Below the pieces are notes generated by a model, which worked only from the letters and a program-made list of their open reading frames with translations, did not search any database and had not been told where the DNA came from. From contig NZ_ASWE01000001.1 in the NCBI RefSeq assembly GCF_000407505.1, forward strand, positions 62,001 through 126,000: DNA of 64,000 bases. The letters run 5' to 3'. Made by a program: the position numbers and the translations under genes. Of this stretch, positions 9,294 to 18,754 are shown one piece after another. Each line of letters starts with the position of its first letter. The first letter of the stretch is position 1. This DNA comes from Enterococcus phoeniculicola ATCC BAA-412. GTDB lineage: Bacteria; Bacillota; Bacilli; Lactobacillales; Enterococcaceae.

Positions 9294-10025
9294 TTATTTC
9301 GTGGGAAGAAGATATAAGGATTCTTCTCCTACTAGTTGATAAATTGTTTTAAACTGTTCTTTATCGACAGCGCGATGTTTAAAGCCAAAGGGATCATTCA
9401 CATAGACAAATTTTGAATCTACCCCAGTAATAACGACAGTATGGCAAAGAGGAGTCACTTGAACTTCTCCACTTGAAGTGTTCCATATGCGAAAATCGGA
9501 AGCTTGCGGAATCTGAAATTCAACGGTGGTTTGTACCCAGACCGGAATTTTTTTCTGGATGAGTTTTTCTAAATCCTTAAAAGATAAATGTTTCTCTGTC
9601 ATTACAGTATACTCATCTTGAACAATTGTCTGCGCTACTTTAGCAATAGGCTCAACCGCAACGCCCATAGCATCAAACCCTCCTGAAATATCTCCAACAA
9701 ATCCATCATGTGGATTCCCATATAGCTCGTTTGTAACCTTAACAGGAACATACTCTAGTAATTCAGCTAACTGGTTTTTGTTCGTTGCATAGCCATAATA
9801 TCGCAGTAGCATTGATAAAGAAGTTATTTCACACCCATTACCAAGTGGCTGTCCTTCGTTTTGATTTTCTAAAGGCACATCAATAAACGCAGTTGCTACT
9901 TCTTTTGTTGGAGCTGCTACTTTCTTTGTTGAAGTTGTAAACGTTAGTGTATTGAATAAGGAGAGTGTTAGAATACTGCATAAAATTAGAGTAATAAAAA
10001 AAGAAAGAATTTTTTTATTTGCCAA
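9294..10025 (-). CDS. Secreted C39-like papain-fold cysteine peptidase
   Basis: A 243-residue protein with an N-terminal signal or anchor (residues 1-30) and a papain-like domain of the C39_2/YvpB type. The likely catalytic Cys is in NGCEITSLSMLLRYYG (about residue 65), the His in CHTVVITG (about 203) and the Asn/Asp in VNDPFG (about 219). Such extracytoplasmic peptidases are common in Firmicutes, and their substrates are mostly unknown. It lies 112 bases downstream of the sigma/anti-sigma pair in the same direction, with a hairpin between, so it may belong to the same regulon. Family confident, role not. Confidence 0.8.
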   Translation of the reverse strand: MANKKILSFFITLILCSILTLSLFNTLTFTTSTKKVAAPTKEVATAFIDVPLENQNEGQPLGNGCEITSLSMLLRYYGYATNKNQLAELLEYVPVKVTNELYGNPHDGFVGDISGGFDAMGVAVEPIAKVAQTIVQDEYTVMTEKHLSFKDLEKLIQKKIPVWVQTTVEFQIPQASDFRIWNTSSGEVQVTPLCHTVVITGVDSKFVYVNDPFGFKHRAVDKEQFKTIYQLVGEESLYLLPTK

Positions 10026-10053
10026 ACGATCGACTCCTTTCCATGAAATCTAT

Positions 10054-10091
10054 CAAGTAAGCTTCAAATTTGTTATCTTGAAGCTTACTTG
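10054..10091 (-). other. Perfect 14-bp hairpin between the anti-sigma and protease genes
   Basis: CAAGTAAGCTTCAA and TTGAAGCTTACTTG pair around a 10-base loop. No T-run follows on either strand. It could be a weak terminator after the anti-sigma gene, an mRNA-processing structure, or a binding site upstream of the protease gene. Confidence 0.6.
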
Positions 10092-10137
10092 TCACATTCA
10101 TTCTTTTATCATTTGGATAGAAGAATGATTTGGGCAA

Positions 10138-11559
10138 CTATTGTCTAATATCATAAAAATTTAGATTAGGTTGGTTTAGATTCAAAAAGTTATCATAATA
10201 AAATACAGGTAAGAATAGTTTTGACAATTGATCTTGATCAACGAAGAAACCATAATGAATGGTTAATTTTTCTTTTGCTGAAATAGTTGGTAGATGATAA
10301 AAATGCGAGCCTTCTCCATGAGCATCTAAATAATCTACTTCACCTGTGTAAGCTGTCACTTCTTTATTTTCTGATACAGGGAACCAATTGCCATCTTTGT
10401 TCTCTAAAAGTTGTGGTGCATTCTGTAGCATTAGGTCAGAGATTGGTTGATTGCTGGGATTTTCAATTTCCGCTGTCACAAAAACAAATTTTGGTGTCAT
10501 TTGTTGAGTGCTTTCTACTTTATCTATGGTGGTTTCTCCATTACCACGGGAGATTATTCGCTGATTAAAGGGAAGTAATTGCCCCTCTTTATTAACAAGC
10601 TGATTTTCTTTCAGAATTTCCAATGAGAAATCCTGAAACTTCTCTGTTTGGTAATCATGAATGGAATCAAAAACCTCCACAGAATTAATGGTATAGTTTA
10701 TTTTTGTTTTAAATTCAGGATCATTTGGAATATTTATTGATACAGTATCTCCAATATGATGAATATTGGAACTATTAGCAGGTAGTCCTTCAACTTCAGG
10801 AGTAACTATTCCTGGTTCGTTCAGACGCTCTTTATAATCATTAAAATCAACTGTTGTTGAAGCCTCTTCTTTTGAGCTTTCTTTTAAGGATAAGTGACTT
10901 AAAATATTTGTTAAGTCCTCTTCTGGTACATCATTTCCGACATAAGCTTGCAGTACATACCCTTCTTTTTCAAATAGGACGAATACCTCTTTTGTAAAGC
11001 CCTCATTTTTTAGACTCGTTTTATTAACAATCAAAGTTCGATGATTATTAAAGGTTGCTTCTTGCGTATCTTCAGAATAGAGAACATCAAAATCAGCTGA
11101 TGTTTGAACTTTCCATAAAAGAAAGGATAAACCACCTTTACTTAAGTTGTCTTTGTAAGAATATTTATCATCTGCATTTTTATCAGGAACCATATCATCG
11201 GGCAGGTAGTCTAACTTTAATTTGTAATAATTGTTGTTTGTTTCATTTGTTGACTGATTATCTACGGATAAGGTCACTTTATAGTCGTTTTGTTTCACAA
11301 TCCATTGGTACAATTCGTTTGCAGCGTAAACAGTTGATGGAATAATAAACAATGCGGCAGCTGCGGCAAGAAACAGTTTCTTAGTAGAATATTTTTTTGT
11401 TTTTTTAGAAGATTTTTTCACTTTTTTTAATAACTCCTCTTTTCGTTTATTATAAGTATCTGAAAATTCATGTGTTTCTGTAGGCTCATCAAATGTTTTT
11501 AGTGCAATTCGCTCGGATATTTGTTTCAATTTTTTTTCTTCATTTGTTTGTTTAACCAT
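10138..11559 (-). CDS. Membrane anti-sigma factor-like protein with large ectodomain
   Basis: A 473-residue protein: a charged cytoplasmic N-terminus (about 1-68, Lys/Glu-rich), one membrane segment (KLFLAAAAALFIIPSTVYAA, about 65-85) and roughly 390 extracellular residues. The ectodomain resembles the DUF4179/DUF4367 proteins encoded beside ECF sigma factors. It overlaps the sigma gene by 8 bases and lies downstream of it, the classical sigma/anti-sigma order. The N-terminal segment would bind and hold the sigma factor at the membrane. The inducing signal is not evident. No zinc-binding anti-sigma motif was seen. Confidence 0.75.
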   Translation of the reverse strand: MVKQTNEEKKLKQISERIALKTFDEPTETHEFSDTYNKRKEELLKKVKKSSKKTKKYSTKKLFLAAAAALFIIPSTVYAANELYQWIVKQNDYKVTLSVDNQSTNETNNNYYKLKLDYLPDDMVPDKNADDKYSYKDNLSKGGLSFLLWKVQTSADFDVLYSEDTQEATFNNHRTLIVNKTSLKNEGFTKEVFVLFEKEGYVLQAYVGNDVPEEDLTNILSHLSLKESSKEEASTTVDFNDYKERLNEPGIVTPEVEGLPANSSNIHHIGDTVSINIPNDPEFKTKINYTINSVEVFDSIHDYQTEKFQDFSLEILKENQLVNKEGQLLPFNQRIISRGNGETTIDKVESTQQMTPKFVFVTAEIENPSNQPISDLMLQNAPQLLENKDGNWFPVSENKEVTAYTGEVDYLDAHGEGSHFYHLPTISAKEKLTIHYGFFVDQDQLSKLFLPVFYYDNFLNLNQPNLNFYDIRQ

Positions 11560-12082
11560 CTTTAAGTTCTCCTTCCAAAATTTCTTTCACTTTTTTTTTC
11601 GCTCGTTCTAATTGTTTTTTTACAGTGTCTACTCGGATATTCATTAATTCTGCAGTTTCTTTACCAGATAGGCCATAATAAATTCGATACATAAAAACAT
11701 TAAGATAGGAGTCTTTTAAGTTTGCTGTTACACGATTGAACTGCTCTTCTGAAATTAAGCTGTCAAAATAAATTTCTACGTTATTTACAGGCTCTTCATT
11801 TTTTGGAAATAAATTTTCTTTGTAATTCAGCTCTACTTTATTTTTTCTGTAATAATCAATTGCTCTATTTTTAGAGATGCGCAATATATACTTTTTACGT
11901 GTGAGAGAATCATAGGTTTTTAAAGTGGAAAGCTGTTCAAAAAGCTGCTCAAATACATCTTGGGTAATATCTTCAGCTTGCTGTTCATTATTTATGATTG
12001 AATAAGCTAAAAAATAAATTTTTTGTTCATATTCAAGATAAAGCTCTTCAAAAAAGTGTTCATTTGAAACATCTTTTATCAT
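11552..12082 (-). CDS. ECF-type RNA polymerase sigma factor
   Basis: A 176-residue sigma-70 family protein with only regions 2 and 4. Region 2 includes AEDITQDVFEQLF (about residues 37-49) and ISKNRAIDYYRKNK; region 4 includes LSGKETAELMNIRVDTVKKQLERAKKK as a helix-turn-helix. It is coupled to the downstream membrane protein gene. A sequence matching an ECF promoter lies just upstream, implying autoregulation. The regulon is unknown, but the downstream peptidase is a candidate member. Confidence 0.9.
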   Translation of the reverse strand: MIKDVSNEHFFEELYLEYEQKIYFLAYSIINNEQQAEDITQDVFEQLFEQLSTLKTYDSLTRKKYILRISKNRAIDYYRKNKVELNYKENLFPKNEEPVNNVEIYFDSLISEEQFNRVTANLKDSYLNVFMYRIYYGLSGKETAELMNIRVDTVKKQLERAKKKVKEILEGELKDG

Positions 12083-12120
12083 GGGAATATCCCTCCTTTC
12101 TATGTAGGTACACTCTATAT

Positions 12121-12147
12121 GACGTTTCAGACAAGAAAAAGGTGACA
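12121..12147 (-). promoter_or_regulatory. Candidate ECF-sigma promoter, autoregulatory
   Basis: On the minus strand TGTCACC (12147-12141) is followed, after 16 bases, by CGTC (12124-12121). This is the layout of ECF promoters in Firmicutes, where CGTC is a typical -10. The sigma start codon is about 40 bases downstream with AAAGGAGGG before it. Confidence 0.55.
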
Positions 12148-12209
12148 GAATTTCAAAAAAAATTTGATTAATTGAAAAAAAGATTGTTGATCCAGGGAAG
12201 GAGCTATTT

Positions 12210-12296
12210 ATGTTTTACCCTCTTCTATTGCTGATTTTTTTGTTCTGTTCTTGCTCGAAAGATAAGAATAGCAAAAAAATTTTTATAAATATATAG
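12210..12296 (+). CDS. Possible 28-residue hydrophobic peptide
   Basis: A short frame with an excellent ribosome binding site (AAGGAG, 6 bases before ATG). The peptide has a hydrophobic core (PLLLLIFLFCSCS, residues 4-16) and then a basic tail rich in Lys, Asn and Ile. It could be a minimal lipoprotein or peptide-pheromone-like precursor, or a type-I-toxin-like membrane peptide. No basic n-region precedes the hydrophobic part, which argues against a normal signal peptide. Homology cannot be judged at this length, so this is a candidate only. Confidence 0.35.
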   Translation: MFYPLLLLIFLFCSCSKDKNSKKIFINI

Positions 12297-12370
12297 CTCC
12301 CAGTTAGTTGATTCCCTCTTTGCTTTACTGTGAATCTTGTTTCTATTAAAAAAGTTTTCATTGGAGAATA

Positions 12371-12445
12371 AAGGGTCGGGACAAACCCTTCTCAAAAATG
12401 AATAAGCATCTGCACTTTTTACGTAGAAGTTGAAAAGAGTTTTTC
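12371..12445 (+). promoter_or_regulatory. Region upstream of comGA with possible competence-type promoter
   Basis: An AAGGGT/ACCCTT hairpin (12371-12390) opens with the AGGGTCGGGACA end of the dispersed repeat family. TTTTTACGTAGA at 12416-12427 resembles the streptococcal competence promoter box (TTTTTACGAATA) with three differences. AAAAGAGTTTTT (12433 onward) resembles half of a ComK-type box. Neither match is strong. The rest of the 12083-12499 gap holds the sigma promoter and the 28-residue frame. Confidence 0.2.
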
Positions 12446-12499
12446 TATTTTTCCGAGATAACTGATTTTTTGCGTATGTAAAGAATGAGGAGGGAAACT

Positions 12500-13450
12500 A
12501 TGGTTCAACAACTATCAGACGAAATCGTAGCTAGGGGAAAGAAAAAAAGAATTCAAGATGTGTATCTATTACCTAAAGGAGGGCAGTATCAAGTTATTTT
12601 TCGGAAAAATAACTATCGTAATGTTTATCAAATACTGGAGATAGAAATCGCGGAGCAGTTGATTAGCCGATTTAAGTATTTAGGTCAAATGGATGTTGGC
12701 GAAAAAAGGAAAGCGCAGCTAGGCGCATGTACGTATCTATTAAATGAAGAAATGCAACGAATAAGAATTTCTACTGTAGGAAATTATCAACAGCAAGAAA
12801 GTATGGTTCTTCGGTTCTTGTATCCATTTGAAAAGAATACGCTACTCTATTTTTTTCCTGAAGTTGTACAAGGCTTACAAATTAAAACAAATCGTAGAGG
12901 TCTTTATCTATTTGGGGGACCGGTAGGATCAGGAAAAACAACACTCATGTACACCTTAGCTAGAAAGCTGGGAATACAAGTGATTACAATTGAAGATCCT
13001 GTTGAGATTGAGGAGACGCAGTTTTTACAGCTGCAAATTAATCAAAAAATTAAACAGGACTATGAAACACTGATAAAGCTTTCTTTAAGGCATCATCCAG
13101 ATATTCTCATTATTGGCGAGATTCGAGATCAGCAGACAGCGAAGGCTGCTATTCGTGCAGCACTGACCGGACATCGGGTTTACGCCACCATCCATGCTAA
13201 AAGTCTATTGGGTGTGAGAGAGCGCTTAGTGGAATTAGTCCAGTCTACAGAAGAAATTCAAAACAGTTTACAAGGGATTATTTATCAGCGTCTACTTACA
13301 GATGAGGCAGATGAATGTGTCAAAGGACTAGTCGCTTATCAGCTGGTTTCTAAAGAGTCAAAATCAGCATTTGATTGGAACACACAACTAAAGCGTCTAT
13401 TTGAAGAAGGGAGAATTCATGAGGAGATATACGAACTGGAAAAAGAATAA
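12500..13450 (+). CDS. comGA: Competence type II/IV secretion ATPase ComGA
   Basis: A 316-residue hexameric assembly ATPase that powers the competence pseudopilus for DNA uptake. Walker A is GPVGSGKTT (about residues 142-150), followed by the Asp box ITIEDPVEI, Walker B LIIGEIRD and the His box ATIHAKS. I choose the ATG at 12500 because AGGAGGG lies 5 bases upstream; an in-frame ATG 15 bases earlier overlaps that site. First gene of the seven-gene comG operon, overlapping comGB. Confidence 0.95.
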   Translation: MVQQLSDEIVARGKKKRIQDVYLLPKGGQYQVIFRKNNYRNVYQILEIEIAEQLISRFKYLGQMDVGEKRKAQLGACTYLLNEEMQRIRISTVGNYQQQESMVLRFLYPFEKNTLLYFFPEVVQGLQIKTNRRGLYLFGGPVGSGKTTLMYTLARKLGIQVITIEDPVEIEETQFLQLQINQKIKQDYETLIKLSLRHHPDILIIGEIRDQQTAKAAIRAALTGHRVYATIHAKSLLGVRERLVELVQSTEEIQNSLQGIIYQRLLTDEADECVKGLVAYQLVSKESKSAFDWNTQLKRLFEEGRIHEEIYELEKE

Positions 13451-14444
13451 GAAAAGTCAACAGCAGTTGTTTTTATTATTTTTTTCTGAGCTTCTTCAAA
13501 ATGGGTTTAGTGTTCAAGAGGCATTAGGCTTTATAAAAAAAATGAATCAGTTTTCGGAATCTATGCTGACGAAATTCGAACAGCACCTTGTTGGAGGATG
13601 GAGTCTAGCAGATTGCTTTTTTGCTGCAGAGTTTAGTCCGCAGCAGGTGGTGCAGATTCAGCTTGCTCAAGTCCATGGAAATTTTACAGGAACACTCTAT
13701 TCAATGGCGCAACAGATGAAATTGTTGGAAACACAGCGAAAAAATTTCTTTAAGCTATGTAGTTACCCCATACTTTTGCTTTTATTTATGGCGGGTGTAC
13801 TTGTGGGAATGCGGCAGGTTCTTCTTCCTCAGCTGCTTTTATCTGGGATGGTGGATAAGCAACATCCAGGTATTCAATTTATTGAAAAAGGACCGACCTA
13901 TTTTTTCCTTTTGCTATTAGGGGGTGGAGTCATCGTTATAGGATTTCGCGGATTCATGAGTCAACGAACCGCTCTTCAAAAAGCAATGGTCTATAGTCAA
14001 ATCTGGGGAGTAGGAAGATTCTATAGAGCCTACCTCTCAGCCTACATTTCATTGGAATGGGGCAAGCTCTTTCAAGAAGGACTAGAACTAAAACAAATTA
14101 TTGAATGTATGGCAGTAACTAAGAAGGGGAGTCTTATGCAGGAGCTAGCAATGGATCTTCAATCAGCACTTCAATTGGGGAAATCACTCTCTGGTCAATT
14201 AGAAGGTTATTCATTTTTCACAAAAGAAATGAGCCGGATTGTTTTACAAGGAGAGGTCAAAGGACGGCTAGGAGAAGAACTGCTTTTTTACAGTGAGTTT
14301 ATGTGGAAAGAATTTTTCAAGAAAGTGGAGCGCGCCCTGCAATGGATTCAACCGCTTATTTTCTTATTCATTGCGCTATTAATCATTAGTATCTACGCTG
14401 CCATGCTGTTACCAATTTATGGAAATATGGAAGGAGTTTTATAA
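13419..14444 (+). CDS. comGB: Competence pseudopilus platform protein ComGB
   Basis: A 341-residue type II secretion F-domain membrane protein. Two cytoplasmic helical repeats (first about residues 15-105, second about 205-305) are separated by membrane segments near 115-135 and 165-185, with a final segment at the C-terminus (PLIFLFIALLIISIYAAML). It is the inner-membrane platform on which ComGA acts. The ATG at 13419 has AGGGAG upstream and lies inside comGA, so the genes overlap by 32 bases and are coupled. Confidence 0.92.
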   Translation: MRRYTNWKKNKKSQQQLFLLFFSELLQNGFSVQEALGFIKKMNQFSESMLTKFEQHLVGGWSLADCFFAAEFSPQQVVQIQLAQVHGNFTGTLYSMAQQMKLLETQRKNFFKLCSYPILLLLFMAGVLVGMRQVLLPQLLLSGMVDKQHPGIQFIEKGPTYFFLLLLGGGVIVIGFRGFMSQRTALQKAMVYSQIWGVGRFYRAYLSAYISLEWGKLFQEGLELKQIIECMAVTKKGSLMQELAMDLQSALQLGKSLSGQLEGYSFFTKEMSRIVLQGEVKGRLGEELLFYSEFMWKEFFKKVERALQWIQPLIFLFIALLIISIYAAMLLPIYGNMEGVL

Positions 14445-14445
14445 A

Positions 14446-14733
14446 ATGAAAAATAAGAAAGCTTACTCAGGATTCACGTTAATAGAGATGCTGATTGTTT
14501 TGCTTATCATTAGTGTGCTGATTCTCTTGTTTGTCCCTAACTTATCAAAACATAAGGAAACAGTGAATGAAGAGAGCAATCAGGCAATTGTAAAGGTCGT
14601 AGAGACGCAGATGGAACTGTATTCTATTGAAAAGGACAGTGCGCTGCCTAATACGGAAACATTAGTAAAAGAAGGGTATATTACAGAAGATCAAAAAGAA
14701 AAATATGATGCTCTTCAAGGAGTAGCTCCGTGA
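14446..14733 (+). CDS. comGC: Major competence pseudopilin ComGC
   Basis: A 95-residue prepilin. The peptidase site GFTLIEMLIVLLIISVL starts near residue 9, with cleavage after Gly and methylation of the new N-terminal Phe, and Glu at position +5. The remaining globular part is short and helical, as in other ComGC proteins. It forms the shaft of the pseudopilus after processing by ComC. AAGGAG precedes the ATG; the gene starts one base after the comGB stop. Confidence 0.95.
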   Translation: MKNKKAYSGFTLIEMLIVLLIISVLILLFVPNLSKHKETVNEESNQAIVKVVETQMELYSIEKDSALPNTETLVKEGYITEDQKEKYDALQGVAP

Positions 14734-15170
14734 GAAAGAAGGAAGCAAGGGGATTTACGTTGGTAGAATCACTTATTACTCTTTTCGTTGTCACAAGTTT
14801 CACCTTACTGCCTACATTATCGACTATTCGATTACAGGATAAGATTGAAATCGAACAATTCTTTGCCAGCTTAGAGAAGAGAATACTGGCTAGTCAACAG
14901 GCGGCTATTACAGGGATGCTTCCAAGTGAAATGCAGATAACGGATTCTTCCATTTATTTTCGGACGCTAGTTTCAACGGGAATTGATTGGTCGCTGTTAA
15001 TAATTCCTAAAGAGTTGGTCTATACAGGGACAAGTAAGCTTGTTTTTTCAATGAATTCAGGAAATAACAGCAGCCTAAGTAAAATGAGTTTTTATTGGAA
15101 AGAAAAAAAGGAAACGATTAGCTATCAGTTTCAACTCGGGAGTGGTAGATATATTAAAAAAATCGAATAG
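14730..15170 (+). CDS. comGD: Minor pseudopilin ComGD
   Basis: A 146-residue minor pseudopilin with the prepilin motif RGFTLVESLITLFVV at residues 7-21. It begins with GTG overlapping the comGC TGA (GTGA), with AGGAG 7 bases upstream. ComGD-type proteins sit at or near the tip of the pseudopilus and are required for DNA uptake. Its position after comGC and before comGE supports the assignment. Confidence 0.9.
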   Translation: MRKKEARGFTLVESLITLFVVTSFTLLPTLSTIRLQDKIEIEQFFASLEKRILASQQAAITGMLPSEMQITDSSIYFRTLVSTGIDWSLLIIPKELVYTGTSKLVFSMNSGNNSSLSKMSFYWKEKKETISYQFQLGSGRYIKKIE

Positions 15171-15465
15171 AGGATACATTCTTTTGGAAGCATTACTTTC
15201 TTTTTTCTTATTTACAACGATTATTCTTTCTTTTTTATACACGCAGAGCATACTCGTACAAAGAGGGAAAGACCAAATGCGTATAATCGAAATGAATCGA
15301 GTGTTATATGAAGAAACACGTGATTATCGATTCTATAAAGGCGAAACCAACAGAGAAAAGACATTTTCTAGGAAGTATCAGATTAGTTTGACAGCTCAAC
15401 CACATCAGGCAGCGCAAATCATTTCTGGAAAGGACCAAGTGAGCATTGAATCAACGAACGTATAA
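15142..15465 (+). CDS. comGE: Minor pseudopilin ComGE
   Basis: A 107-residue minor pseudopilin with RGYILLEALLSFFLF at residues 10-24: Gly before Tyr at the cleavage site and Glu at +5. The likely start is the GTG at 15142 inside comGD; its ribosome binding site (GGGAG) is too close to be convincing, so the exact start is uncertain, but the prepilin motif fixes the frame. It overlaps both neighbours. Confidence 0.8.
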   Translation: MVDILKKSNRGYILLEALLSFFLFTTIILSFLYTQSILVQRGKDQMRIIEMNRVLYEETRDYRFYKGETNREKTFSRKYQISLTAQPHQAAQIISGKDQVSIESTNV

Positions 15466-15883
15466 ATCATTTTCTGGATTTACTCTTTTGGAATGTCTGA
15501 TTGCTTTAATGATTTTAAGTACACTTTTTCTTTTTATTGGACAGTTTGTTCATATTACCCAAGTCATTCAGCAACAATTACAACGAACTAAGGAAAAAGA
15601 GTGGGAGGTTTTTTTGATTCAGTTGGAGTACGAGTTAAAGGATGATTACTTTGTAAAAGTCGCAGACAATACGCTTTATTTGAAAAGTGAGAGAGGAGAA
15701 GAGGTATTGATCCAGCCTTATCAAACGATGGTTAGAAAAAGAAAAAATGGCGGACATCAGCCAATGTTAACAGACGTTTCCTCATTTACATTGCGTAAAG
15801 AAAAAAAGCAGATTCAATTGGAGGTGGTATTTTTAAATGGCTATAAGCGGTGGGGACAATGGGAGATTCAGACAACAGCATAG
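15446..15883 (+). CDS. comGF: Minor pseudopilin ComGF
   Basis: A 145-residue ComGF-type protein with SGFTLLECLIALMILSTLF at residues 10-28 and a mostly beta-sheet remainder. It starts at TTG 15446 inside comGE; no ATG is available before the prepilin motif, so a TTG start is accepted. Located fifth after comGB as expected. Confidence 0.85.
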   Translation: MNQRTYKSFSGFTLLECLIALMILSTLFLFIGQFVHITQVIQQQLQRTKEKEWEVFLIQLEYELKDDYFVKVADNTLYLKSERGEEVLIQPYQTMVRKRKNGGHQPMLTDVSSFTLRKEKKQIQLEVVFLNGYKRWGQWEIQTTA

Positions 15884-16202
15884 GCATAGAGGAGGGATTT
15901 TTCTTTCTGTACTCTTGTTTTTTAGCCTGACGAGCTGTTTACTTCTTCTTGTCCTAGAGGATGAACGTTTGACAAGCGACTTTACGATACGAACAACGAA
16001 TCTTTATCAGGCAAAGATTATGAAGGAACTATTTTTGATGGACTATTATTCAAAAGACAGTGAGCTTGCCTCAACGGGAAAACGCACGTACAACAAAGGG
16101 ACATTGAGCTATGAAGAGTCAAATGAAAAAGTCATCATTATTGTGAAGATGAAAAATGGGTATTATCGTTTTGAAGAAAAAGTGATGGACAAAAAAGAAT
16201 GA
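15837..16202 (+). CDS. comGG: Minor pseudopilin ComGG
   Basis: A 121-residue protein with a membrane segment (GGIFLSVLLFFSLTSCLLLLV, about 19-39) that lacks the usual Glu at +5, as is common in ComGG. GGAGGTGG precedes the ATG at 15837, which lies inside comGF. It is the last gene of the operon. I see no obvious terminator in the 230 bases that follow. Confidence 0.85.
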   Translation: MAISGGDNGRFRQQHRHRGGIFLSVLLFFSLTSCLLLLVLEDERLTSDFTIRTTNLYQAKIMKELFLMDYYSKDSELASTGKRTYNKGTLSYEESNEKVIIIVKMKNGYYRFEEKVMDKKE

Positions 16203-16435
16203 GCTTCGGAAATAGTCGAAATAGGCTAATCAACTTATAATTTCTGCTCTTTTTTGTAAAAAGATGTTATTGATCTTAGTAAGAGCACCCGATTTTCATA
16301 AAAGAGTTTCTCAATCATTTTTACTAGTGAAAGGGAATGATTTTTCCCACAGAACCTTCGTAAAATCTAGTATTTTTTGCTAGAATGATATATAGTAATG
16401 GTCATGTAGTCGTTACAGAAAACGGGGGAGAGAAC

Positions 16436-17155
16436 ATGGGTTTCTTTGGAAATATTGATTTTAATTCATTATCTGATACGGATCAGGCAATCTATCACTA
16501 TATGAGTAGTAATGTAGAGAAAGTTCCTTATATGCGATTGAGGGATATTGCAAAAGAATCCCACACGTCTGCTTCTTCAGTGATGCGATTAATCCGTAAA
16601 TTAGGTTATGAAAGCTATACTGAATTTCGCAGTCAGTTTAGTGTAGAATCTGTTGAAAGTGACCGATTTGATGATGCGTTAAATATATTAAGCAGAAATC
16701 ATTTTCCTAGAAACATTGAAAGTAAGCTAAATCAGATTATTGAGAAGATTCAATATTGTGAGAATATCGTCTTTTTTGGGATTGGTGCCTCAGGTTCTAT
16801 TTGTGAATATGCTGCTCGAAGGTTTGCATCGATTGGCTATAATAGTTATGCTCTGATTGATCCTACGTATCCAATTCTGTCAAAATTAAAAAATACAAGC
16901 GATAATATTTTGGTAACTTTATCTGTTTCCGGAATGACAAATGAGGTTGTTGAGATTGTGAATGGTTTTCGGAATAAGGATGATTTTACGACAGTTGCTA
17001 TTACGGCTGATATTAATTCTACGCTTGCTAAAATGTCCGATTTTGTTTTAGATTATCACGTAGATATAAAGCGTGTAAAAAAACATGAAGACTTGACGAG
17101 TCAGATTCCATGCATCTTTTTAATTGAGCAGTTAGCGAATAGACTACAAGAGTGA
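16436..17155 (+). CDS. MurR/RpiR family transcriptional regulator
   Basis: A 239-residue regulator. The N-terminal HTH_6 domain (about 10-80) contains RLRDIAKESHTSASSVMRLIRKLGY as the DNA-binding region, and the C-terminal SIS domain (about 100-225) contains VFFGIGASGSI, the sugar-phosphate loop. RpiR proteins sense phosphorylated sugars, so it probably controls the following glycosidase genes. The ATG at 16436 has GGGGGAG upstream. A strong terminator separates it from the next gene. Confidence 0.9.
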   Translation: MGFFGNIDFNSLSDTDQAIYHYMSSNVEKVPYMRLRDIAKESHTSASSVMRLIRKLGYESYTEFRSQFSVESVESDRFDDALNILSRNHFPRNIESKLNQIIEKIQYCENIVFFGIGASGSICEYAARRFASIGYNSYALIDPTYPILSKLKNTSDNILVTLSVSGMTNEVVEIVNGFRNKDDFTTVAITADINSTLAKMSDFVLDYHVDIKRVKKHEDLTSQIPCIFLIEQLANRLQE

Positions 17156-17180
17156 AAACCTAAAAGAAAAAATATTTTAG

Positions 17181-17220
17181 CACCACGCTGGTACGACATG
17201 TACCAACGTGGTGTTTTTTT
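17181..17220 (+). terminator. Terminator after the RpiR regulator
   Basis: CACCACGCTGGTAC and GTACCAACGTGGTG form a 14-bp stem with one mismatch, followed by seven T. Confidence 0.9.
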
Positions 17221-17258
17221 CTATTTGCTTACTGTTTAACCAGAGTGGCTGTAGAATA

Positions 17259-17287
17259 TTGAAACCAAAAAAATCAGCCCCTATACT
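17259..17287 (+). promoter_or_regulatory. Promoter of the GH1-GH3 genes
   Basis: TTGAAA (17259-17264), a 17-base spacer and TATACT (17282-17287) form a near-consensus vegetative promoter 32 bases before the GH1 start. Confidence 0.7.
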
Positions 17288-17291
17288 GTGA

Positions 17292-18752
<1,461 letters not shown>

Positions 18753-18754
18753 AG

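Noticed and set aside
10138-12082. Two-component or quorum-sensing system
   Set aside because: The pair has sigma regions 2 and 4 and a single-pass membrane partner; no kinase or response-regulator domain is present.
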